A DNA stretch of 12,922 nt, taken from an uncultured Hungatella sp. (lineage in GTDB: Bacteria > Bacillota > Clostridia > Lachnospirales > Lachnospiraceae). The stretch's first letter is position 1, and every line of letters starts with the position of its first letter. Shown piece after piece: positions 7,414-12,922 of this stretch. The stretch lies in the NCBI GenBank assembly GCA_959018155.1, contig CAUEKH010000034.1, positions 1-12,922 on the forward strand, in the 5' to 3' direction. The position numbers and the translations under genes were made by a program. Below the pieces are notes generated by a model that was not told the origin of the DNA, ran no database searches, and saw only the letters and a list, made by a program, of their open reading frames with translations.

Positions 7414-8784
7414 ATGGGTATGAAAACAGAAAGAAAAGCAGTTAATATGGTAACCGATTCACCTGGCAGGGCGCTTCTCCTCTTTTCCCTGCCGATGATT
7501 CTCGGTAATTTGTTTCAGCAGTTTTACAATATTATGGACTCGGTGGTCGTAGGCCGATTCGTGGGAGAGGAGGCACTGGCTTCGGTCGGCGCCTCCTATT
7601 CCATCACTAATGTATTTATCGCCATCGCCATTGGAGGCGGGATTGGCAGTTCCGTGGTCGTTTCCCAGTTTTTGGGCGCGGGCCAGCTTCGCAATATGAA
7701 GACCGCGGTTTCCACCACGCTGATTAATTTCCTGTCATTGAGTGTGGTTCTCGGAGTTGTGGGTTTTCTGCTCAATGAACAGATTCTTCTGTGGATGAAC
7801 ACTCCGGATAATGTATTTGCAGACGCCGCCGTTTATTTGAGCATTTACTTTGTCGGTCTGCCGTTTCTGTTTATGTATAATGTGCAGGCGGCTGTTTTCC
7901 AGTCTCTGGGGGACTCTAAGACTCCGCTTTACTTACTGATATTTTCCTCGCTGCTTAACATTGTTCTCGATCTGCTGTTTGTGGTGGGATTTCATAAAGG
8001 AGTTGCCGGAGTCGCGGTTGCGACGCTGATTGCCCAGGGACTGTCGGCAGTTATTTCCTTCCTGATTCTGATGCGGCGGTTAAGGGCCTATGACGCGGAA
8101 GGGGACAGGAAGCTGTATGATATGAAAATGGTCTATAATATGATGCGGGTGGCGATTCCATCCACCCTTCAGCAGTCCATCGTCCACATTGGAATGCTGA
8201 TGGTGCAGTCAGTAGTCAATGTATTTGGATCCGCAGTCATGGCTGGTTTTGCGGCAGGTACGAGAATAGAATCGCTCTGTATCGTTCCCATGCTGGCGAT
8301 TGGAAACGCCATGTCCACCTTTACCGCGCAGAATATTGGCGCCGGACAGACGGAACGGGTCAGGAAAGGGTATCGCTGCTGCTACGTGATGATCGGTGTC
8401 TTTGCAGTCATTATCTGTCTGATTATGGAGACCTGGGGCGGATTCTTTATCCGGTGTTTCTTAAATGAGGGGAGTGACGCGGACGCGTTTCAGACGGGGA
8501 TGGCGTATGTGCGGTTTATCTCATTTTTCTTCGCCTTTATTGGACTGAAGGCAACCACAGACGGGCTTTTGAGAGGCGCGGGAGACGTGGTGGCATTTAC
8601 CATTGCCAATCTCGTCAATCTAACTATCCGTGTAGCCGTGGCGGCTGTTTTCGCCCCGGTTATCGGTGTTGAGGCGGTCTGGTATGCGGTTCCGATAGGC
8701 TGGGCGGCAAACTATCTGATCTCCTTCAGCCGGTATCTGAGTGGGAAATGGAGTACGGTTCGTTTGATTAAGAAGAGTGCTTAG
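7414..8784 (+). CDS. MATE family efflux transporter (NorM/DinF-like)
   Basis: MATE proteins are twelve-helix, ion-coupled exporters of drugs and other organic molecules. The 456-aa length is typical. The N-terminus shows the family signature: LFSLPMILGNLFQQFYN, MDSVVVGRFVG, EALASVGAS. The repeat-like second half carries the matching SIVHIGMLMVQS and GNAMSTFTAQNIGAG segments. About twelve hydrophobic segments are visible. The substrate cannot be told. The gene starts 6 bp after the lipoprotein stop, and no clear Shine-Dalgarno precedes either ATG 7414 or the in-frame ATG 7420, so translation is probably coupled to the upstream gene. The two starts give nearly identical proteins. The transcript ends at a strong hairpin at 8795. 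Confidence 0.94.
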   Translation: MGMKTERKAVNMVTDSPGRALLLFSLPMILGNLFQQFYNIMDSVVVGRFVGEEALASVGASYSITNVFIAIAIGGGIGSSVVVSQFLGAGQLRNMKTAVSTTLINFLSLSVVLGVVGFLLNEQILLWMNTPDNVFADAAVYLSIYFVGLPFLFMYNVQAAVFQSLGDSKTPLYLLIFSSLLNIVLDLLFVVGFHKGVAGVAVATLIAQGLSAVISFLILMRRLRAYDAEGDRKLYDMKMVYNMMRVAIPSTLQQSIVHIGMLMVQSVVNVFGSAVMAGFAAGTRIESLCIVPMLAIGNAMSTFTAQNIGAGQTERVRKGYRCCYVMIGVFAVIICLIMETWGGFFIRCFLNEGSDADAFQTGMAYVRFISFFFAFIGLKATTDGLLRGAGDVVAFTIANLVNLTIRVAVAAVFAPVIGVEAVWYAVPIGWAANYLISFSRYLSGKWSTVRLIKKSA

Positions 8785-8794
8785 GAAAGAATAG

Positions 8795-8840
8795 AAAGTG
8801 CCATGAAAATCGCTGGAAAATGATTTTCATGGCACTTTTT
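8795..8840. terminator. Strong intrinsic terminator after the MATE gene, probably shared with the convergent kinase gene
   Basis: Bases 8795-8811 pair perfectly with 8822-8838 (17 bp) around a 10-nt loop, followed by a T-run on the + strand. On the minus strand the arm also ends in a T-rich stretch. It can therefore stop the kinase operon too, which ends 68 bp away at 8909. Confidence 0.9.
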
Positions 8841-8908
8841 GTCTTTCTTACAGGCAACTGCCGGATTTCTTACATTCACGCCCCTCAATAAATTGAACAG
8901 GGAGGAAA

Positions 8909-11194
8909 TCATACAGGAAATGAAACTTCCACTTTAAATAAGTCACCATCAATATAAATGGTAAACTCCCCGCCCTGAAGTTCTGTCAGACTTCTGGCGA
9001 TGGAAAGCCCCAGTCCGCTGCCTTCCGTGGTTCTGGCCACGTCCCCGCGGACGAATCGCTCTGTCAGTTCATCAGCGCGGATGTTTAAAGGATTTTCCGA
9101 CACATTTTTGATGGTAAATACGGCCCGGTTATTTATCTTTGCCACCTCTACATAGACCCGGCTCCGTTCCATGGCATATTTAAAGGTATTATTGTAGAGA
9201 TTTTCAAGAACCCGCCATAAATGGCGTCCGTCCGCCTGGATTACAATGGCTTCCTCAGGAAGCGTGGACACCAGTTCCAGGTGGCGTACTGCGAATTTCT
9301 CCTCGAACTCCCCGTTCGTCTGCCAGATCAGTTCCACGAAGTCGATGGGGGCCATTTCCAGTTTCAGATTGCCGGAACTGGCTTTCGAGGCTTCCACCAG
9401 ATCCTCCGTCAACGTCTTAAGACGCTGTGATTTCTGTTCCAGCACCTCTAAATACCCCTGGATCTTCGGATCCTGGATATGTTCCCTCTTGATTAAATCC
9501 ACGTAATTGATAATGGAGGTAAGCGGAGTCTTGATATCGTGGGAGACGTTGGTAATTAAGTCTGCCTTCAGCCGCTCACTGCGGACCTTCTCCTGAAGGG
9601 CTGTCTCCAGACCGTGACTGATGTGGTTGATATGTTCAGCCAGAATCTTCTCTTTCCCTCCGAATTCCTCTGTCTCCACTTTGTAGGAAGTATCCCCCTT
9701 CGATATTTTTAAGAGGGCCTCGTTGATCTGATCCACCTCCCATGCGTTGTGATACAGCTGATGGAATACCCATAAATCCATGCAGAGAAGGAAAACAGCT
9801 AAAATTCCGATCAATACCCTGGATTCCACTGTTTGATAAAGGAAAAACAGATAGACGGAAACCATAATAAGGATAAAATTAAAAAAGATAAAACATGCGT
9901 AAGTGACAGCCAGGCGGGTAGTAAAACGATGATCTCGGATATACAGTTTGATATTTCTTAAAATGCGTTTTATCAGGCTGCCCGACCATAGCGTTCCTAC
10001 TTTATACCGCCGAATAAGACTGAAACAGGCGGTCATTCCGATGGCATAGAAAATCAGAACCCGGATGACCAGTTCCCCGTAATACCAGTGCTCTTCAGAG
10101 AGCAGCAGATGGACGATCTTGTAGCCGATGCGCTCTCCCACAAACAGGGCGCATACGGCAGACGCCGCGAACAGCAGCACACAGCTTTCTGCTGAAATTC
10201 TGTCAATCCGCCCCAGCGTGATCGCGCCGTTGGCGGACTGTCCGTGACCGGAAAGGCAGATCATATAGTAAAGGCTGGCTGCGCAGCCCAGAATCCCGAT
10301 AATCAGGCAAATGAGACCGGTGATAAACACGATTCTCATATGGTCGTATTCTGCGGCCGCTTTGGCGTAGACATCCATCGCCGGATAATCCGTGTTCACA
10401 GCAATGATCATGAAATATTTACCGGTATTGAACGGATTGAGAAGTTCCAGCTGCGGCGAGATATTTTTTAAAAGCGTGCTGACCTGTTTTGAGGAGGAAT
10501 CCAGGTTCGTATCAATATAGAGCGCCTCGCCGGTGGCATAGATGTAGCGGCCATACGTCTTCAGTTCGTCCGGATTGCTGACTACCGTATTGCTGCAGAT
10601 TTTCGACTCAGAGTCAGAACCTGTAAAAGAGACGATGAATTTTAAATTGCTCTGGTTCTGGATGTATTTATAATAGAAGGAATAGTAATTCCCCACATGG
10701 CTCAGGACTTCCCTGGCCAGTTCATCCATGGTGGTAAAGGATTCTCCCGGCTCCTTGTCCTGGTGGTCCGCATCGTAGGCGCGCCATTCGACCTTGACTT
10801 CTTCCAGTTCCTCATCTGGAACTGGAGAACCGCCGGTGACTTTAAAGTTCTCATTTAAATAGAAGCCGTACGATTTGGCTTTTCGTATCATATCATCGAG
10901 AGTGTAAACGGCTTCACTTTCACCGGGGCGCGCGCTGAGTTTGACAACCGGATTTTCATAAGCAAGTTTTCCGTTTTTCTCAAATACGTCCTTATACTTC
11001 ATGTAGGTGAACAGCCCGTCGATATCATTTCGGAACTGCCGGACGAATTCAGGGGTGTCCTCGTACGTCTCATTTGCCAGCCAGCTAAGCCCGGACCCGT
11101 AATGAGGGTTGTTGTACATGATGGTAATTCCAAATACAACGAGAAGGGCGAAAAGGATGTGTAAAAGGACTGCCCGTTCTTTTTTTCTCTTCAT
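8909..11194 (-). CDS. Sensor histidine kinase with a large extracytoplasmic domain and six predicted membrane segments
   Basis: This 761-aa protein is the membrane sensor of a two-component system. Segment 1 (8-27) is followed by about 260 extracytoplasmic residues (28-287), then five more predicted spans (~288-311, 335-352, 375-394, 426-452, 457-476). A HAMP-like linker (477-530) comes next, then the dimerisation helix with phosphoacceptor H552 (NVSHDIKTPLTS). The ATPase domain has an N-box (ENLYNN, 664-669) and a G2 box (GSGLGLSIA, 725-733). The usual DxGxG box is replaced by KNVSENPL (696-703), as in a known VanS-like branch. The TEDLVEASKASSG linker also fits that branch. The signal is unknown; the outer domain was not matched to a family. 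The gene follows its response regulator by 8 bp, and its TAGGAG ribosome site overlaps the regulator's stop codon, so they are co-translated. Segment counts come from reading hydrophobicity by eye. Confidence 0.93.
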   Translation of the reverse strand: MKRKKERAVLLHILFALLVVFGITIMYNNPHYGSGLSWLANETYEDTPEFVRQFRNDIDGLFTYMKYKDVFEKNGKLAYENPVVKLSARPGESEAVYTLDDMIRKAKSYGFYLNENFKVTGGSPVPDEELEEVKVEWRAYDADHQDKEPGESFTTMDELAREVLSHVGNYYSFYYKYIQNQSNLKFIVSFTGSDSESKICSNTVVSNPDELKTYGRYIYATGEALYIDTNLDSSSKQVSTLLKNISPQLELLNPFNTGKYFMIIAVNTDYPAMDVYAKAAAEYDHMRIVFITGLICLIIGILGCAASLYYMICLSGHGQSANGAITLGRIDRISAESCVLLFAASAVCALFVGERIGYKIVHLLLSEEHWYYGELVIRVLIFYAIGMTACFSLIRRYKVGTLWSGSLIKRILRNIKLYIRDHRFTTRLAVTYACFIFFNFILIMVSVYLFFLYQTVESRVLIGILAVFLLCMDLWVFHQLYHNAWEVDQINEALLKISKGDTSYKVETEEFGGKEKILAEHINHISHGLETALQEKVRSERLKADLITNVSHDIKTPLTSIINYVDLIKREHIQDPKIQGYLEVLEQKSQRLKTLTEDLVEASKASSGNLKLEMAPIDFVELIWQTNGEFEEKFAVRHLELVSTLPEEAIVIQADGRHLWRVLENLYNNTFKYAMERSRVYVEVAKINNRAVFTIKNVSENPLNIRADELTERFVRGDVARTTEGSGLGLSIARSLTELQGGEFTIYIDGDLFKVEVSFPV

Positions 11195-11202
11195 ATAAAC
11201 TC

Positions 11203-11898
11203 CTACTGTTTTTCAATCTTATAACCGACGCCCCAGACTACTTTCAAATAGCGGGGTTCCCGCGGGTTGATCTCGATCTTTTCACGGATGTGGCGGATAT
11301 GTACGGCCACAGTATTGTCGGCGCCGATGGCTTCCTCATTCCAGATCTGCTCATAAATTTCATCAATGGAAAATACTTTGCCTGCATTTTTTACCAGCAG
11401 CAGAAGAATATTATACTCAATTGGAGTCAGTTTAATCAGTTCCCCGTCAACGGTGACCTCTTTGTTGTCGTCATTAATAGCCAGTCCTCCGCATTTGTAA
11501 ATCTGGCCTGCGGTCTGCTGGTTCATGTTGCCAAGCTGGGTGTAACGGCGAAGCTGTGATTTGACGCGGGCCACCAGCTCTAAAGGATTAAACGGCTTGG
11601 TGATATAATCATCAGCGCCGATATTAAGGCCCAGTATCTTATCTGTGTCCTCAGATTTCGCAGATAAAATAATAATGGGAATACTGCTGGTCTCCCTTAC
11701 CTTTAAAGTTGTGCGGATTCCGTCGAGACCCGGCATCATCACATCTACAATCATTAAATCAACCTGATTGCTTTCCATGAGATCCAGAGCTTCAAACCCG
11801 TCATACGCCTTGATGACATGGAACCCTTCTCCGGTTAAATATATATCAATGGCTTCTACAATCTGTTTATCATCGTCGCAAACTAAGATATTCTGCAT
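11203..11898 (-). CDS. OmpR/PhoB-family response regulator
   Basis: The 231-aa protein pairs with the kinase downstream. The receiver domain has the acidic triad DDD (8-10), phosphoacceptor D52 (IVDVMMPGLDG), S79 and K101 (TKPF). The C-terminal winged helix has LTPIEYNILLLL, the AVHIRHIREKIE recognition region and the usual ending VVWGVGYKIEKQ. Start choice: a longer reading from an ATG at 11919 is possible, but AAAAGGAGG (minus strand, 11907-11915) lies 8 nt before the ATG at 11898. The -10 TATAAT (11921-11926) would also place the transcript start near 11914, inside the longer version. The shorter start is therefore preferred. Phosphorylation by the kinase should control binding to target promoters. 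TTCACA half-sites in its own upstream region suggest autoregulation (inference). The regulon is not visible. Confidence 0.95.
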   Translation of the reverse strand: MQNILVCDDDKQIVEAIDIYLTGEGFHVIKAYDGFEALDLMESNQVDLMIVDVMMPGLDGIRTTLKVRETSSIPIIILSAKSEDTDKILGLNIGADDYITKPFNPLELVARVKSQLRRYTQLGNMNQQTAGQIYKCGGLAINDDNKEVTVDGELIKLTPIEYNILLLLVKNAGKVFSIDEIYEQIWNEEAIGADNTVAVHIRHIREKIEINPREPRYLKVVWGVGYKIEKQ

Positions 11899-11920
11899 GG
11901 TCCATACCTCCTTTTCCATT

Positions 11921-11926
11921 ATTATA
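11921..11926 (-). promoter_or_regulatory. -10 element (TATAAT) of the two-component operon
   Basis: On the minus strand a perfect TATAAT lies 22 bp before the regulator ATG at 11898. It predicts a leader of only ~16 nt that begins at the ribosome binding site. No recognisable -35 lies 16-18 bp upstream; that position holds TGTGAA (11944-11949 on the minus strand). This fits a promoter needing an activator. Confidence 0.55.
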
Positions 11927-11984
11927 CAACGGGGAGGATAAAATTCACATTACTTTTTTCTGAAGAATCATGAACGATACATAT

Positions 11985-12015
11985 TATAGTTGTGAACTTC
12001 ACATCATATAGTTGT
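11985..12015. repeat. Direct repeat TATAGTTGT x2 (22-bp period) with an embedded TGTGAA-C-TTCACA inverted repeat
   Basis: TATAGTTGT occurs at 11985-11993 and 12007-12015, two helical turns apart. Overlapping the first copy is a 13-bp inverted repeat (11991-12003) with perfect 6-bp arms. A further TTCACAT copy lies at 11944-11950. This sits between the divergent two-component and XRE genes, where binding sites for either regulator are expected. Confidence 0.6.
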
Positions 12016-12066
12016 ATTTCGCGGCCGCTATTTTATTACTCTTAAAAAAGAAGGGCGGTGACAGCA

Positions 12067-12435
12067 GTGGGTGGAAAGAAAATAAAGGAATTGAGAGAGA
12101 AGAATCAGAAGACGCAGGCATATCTGGCTGATATCGTAGGCAGTTCCCAGCAGAATATCAGTAAGATAGAAAGCCAGTCGCAGCTGGATATTTCTTCCAG
12201 ACTGCTGGACAGCATCGCCAGCTATTTTGGAGTGACGACGGACTATTTACTGGATCGGACAGAGGAGTACAATGATTATCCGTTTTACGATGTGGAACTG
12301 AAGGAAATAGCCGCGGAACTGGCGCCTGAGGATTTGCGGCTCTGGATTGACATGGGCGTTCGGCTGGCTGGAAAAGATTTTGAGAAAAGAATGCTGAAAC
12401 GGTATGCGGAGAAGCAGAAGGGGAAGAAGAAATGA
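12067..12435 (+). CDS. XRE/Cro-type helix-turn-helix transcriptional regulator
   Basis: The 122-aa protein begins with a standard XRE DNA-binding domain at ~4-62: KKIKELREK, TQAYLADIVG, the recognition helix SSQQNISKIES, and SIASYFGVTTDYLLDRTEE. A helical, charged C-terminal region follows (EIAAELAPEDLRLWIDMGVRL), ending in a Lys-rich tail; it is probably for dimerisation. No metal or ligand domain is visible. Start choice: the GTG at 12067 has the G-rich AAGGGCGG 8 nt upstream and gives the family's usual M-G-K-x-I-K-x-L-R start. An earlier in-frame GTG at 12058 overlaps that ribosome site and is less likely. It is divergent from the two-component operon. Its TGA overlaps the ATG of a small membrane-protein gene (ATGA), so the two are translationally coupled. 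Its targets are unknown. Confidence 0.9.
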   Translation: MGGKKIKELREKNQKTQAYLADIVGSSQQNISKIESQSQLDISSRLLDSIASYFGVTTDYLLDRTEEYNDYPFYDVELKEIAAELAPEDLRLWIDMGVRLAGKDFEKRMLKRYAEKQKGKKK

Positions 12436-12521
12436 GGGAGAAAGCAGGGAGTATGATATGGAAGGCCATCCTGCTGGTGACAGTGCTTTTGGTGGCTGGG
12501 ATTGTTATGATGATGAATTAG
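12432..12521 (+). CDS. Small single-pass membrane protein (29 aa), translationally coupled to the XRE regulator
   Basis: The ATG at 12432 overlaps the regulator's TGA as ATGA, with a purine-rich AAGGGG ribosome site (12417-12422) nine nt upstream. The 29 residues are MREKAGSM, then a hydrophobic run (IWKAILLVTVLLVAGIVMMM) and a final Asn, so the product is one membrane helix with a short basic N-terminus. The 4-bp overlap, the ribosome site and the clean hydrophobic profile argue for a real gene. No family was recognised. Its job may be linked to the XRE protein, for example tethering or signalling, but that is inference. Chance occurrence remains possible for so short a frame. Confidence 0.55.
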   Translation: MREKAGSMIWKAILLVTVLLVAGIVMMMN

Positions 12522-12554
12522 AGGGCTGGAGGGCTGGAAGCATCCCGGTTTTTG

Positions 12555-12563
12555 TGATATAGT
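12555..12563 (+). promoter_or_regulatory. Extended -10 promoter (TGA-TATAGT) for the PrpR_N-type regulator
   Basis: The element lies 26 bp before the ATG at 12590. A weak -35 (TGGAAG, 12535-12540) sits 17 bp upstream. It is a standard sigma-A type site, meaning the regulator gene itself does not look sigma-54 dependent. Motif reading only. Confidence 0.4.
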
Positions 12564-12589
12564 GGTTGCAGAAAGGGAAGGATGCTAAT

Positions 12590-12922
12590 ATGAGTAAGAT
12601 CGCGCTTCTGGTTCCAAGAGAGGAAATGCTTCATCAGGCGCATAATATTTTACAGGATAAAAAGTTTTCTATTCAGGAAATGCGGGTCATCAGGACTGAG
12701 AATGCGGTAATGGAGGCGCGGCGTTCGATTGCGGACGGTGCGTCAATTATTATTGCGAGAGGACTGCAGGCCTCTTTTATTAAACAGTATACAGACATTC
12801 CGGTAGTGGAGATTGTACTGACAGCGCAGGAAATGGCGCTTTTGGTGATGCGTGCAAGACAGATTGCAGACAGGCCTAGGCCAGTGATTGCGGTGGTGGG
12901 TTTTAAAAACATGTTCTGTGAT
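12590..12922 (+). CDS. PrpR N-terminal domain regulator, probably sigma-54-dependent activator (N-terminal part, cut by window end)
   Basis: The frame is open from the ATG at 12590 to the last base, giving 111 residues. GGAAGG lies 8 nt upstream of the ATG. The sequence matches the PrpR_N sensor fold: KIALLVPREEM at the start, an EARRSIADGASIIIARGLQA segment (42-61), then IPVVEIVLTAQEM (70-82) and RPVIAVVGFKNM (97-108). In PrpR the domain senses 2-methylcitrate. In Firmicutes the same domain fronts many sigma-54 activators of varied ligands, usually followed by PAS, AAA+ and Fis-type HTH domains, none of which are visible here. The inducer and target operon therefore cannot be read. It may control the next genes downstream, or other loci with a -12/-24 promoter. 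Confidence 0.82.
   Translation, partial: MSKIALLVPREEMLHQAHNILQDKKFSIQEMRVIRTENAVMEARRSIADGASIIIARGLQASFIKQYTDIPVVEIVLTAQEMALLVMRARQIADRPRPVIAVVGFKNMFCD

Noticed and set aside
12158..12469. 103-codon minus frame across the XRE gene
   Set aside because: Antisense to the helix-turn-helix domain, Ser/Pro-rich with no motif.
12521..12536. Tandem octamer GAGGGCTG x2
   Set aside because: Only two copies in a short spacer; no sign of function.
12673..12912. 79-codon minus frame near the window end
   Set aside because: The + strand frame from 12590 is open to the edge and matches PrpR_N, so this is its shadow.

Overview
The window looks like a chromosomal segment of a Gram-positive anaerobe of the Clostridia, most likely Lachnospiraceae-like. 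This is inferred from strong AGGAGG-type ribosome binding sites, tight operons, TTG/GTG-start candidates, and the protein types: a fused Dpp ATPase, a large-sensor VanS/OmpR-like two-component system, a lipoprotein with peptidoglycan-binding repeats and NlpC/P60, and a PrpR_N-type regulator. No rRNA, tRNA, CRISPR array, insertion sequence or phage gene was seen.

Region 1 (1-4766, + strand) is the end of a catabolic operon. It holds the C-terminus of a DppC/OppC permease, a fused two-domain Dpp/Opp ATPase, a mannonate-dehydratase-like (UxuA-like) TIM barrel and an altronate-dehydratase-like (UxaA-like) protein, closed by a hairpin terminator. The two enzymes resemble the two dehydratases of hexuronate breakdown, but each departs from its family at positions expected to matter. 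The UxaA-like protein keeps its fold motifs but has lost nearly all of the usual cysteine and histidine positions. The UxuA-like protein keeps its metal ligands but has a different N-terminal third. With a Dpp-type transporter in the same operon, the best reading is uptake and breakdown of an unidentified sugar acid or sugar-acid conjugate. This is the most novel part of the window.

Region 2 (4794-5603, - strand) is a ZIP-family metal transporter, convergent with region 1 and sharing its terminator. A 241-bp divergent intergenic region follows. It holds a heptamer tandem repeat, a 12-bp palindrome and two promoter candidates.

Region 3 (5845-8840, + strand) is a two-gene unit: a secreted lipoprotein with four peptidoglycan-binding repeats and an NlpC/P60 peptidase, then a MATE exporter 6 bp downstream. 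It ends in a 17-bp perfect-stem terminator.

Region 4 (8909-11898, - strand) is a response regulator and sensor kinase operon. Its kinase has about 260 extracytoplasmic residues and six predicted membrane segments. Its promoter region carries TTCACA half-sites and a 22-bp-spaced direct repeat.

Region 5 (12067-12922, + strand) starts with an XRE-type regulator whose stop codon overlaps the start of a 29-residue single-pass membrane protein. The N-terminal 111 residues of a PrpR_N-domain regulator, cut by the window edge, come next.
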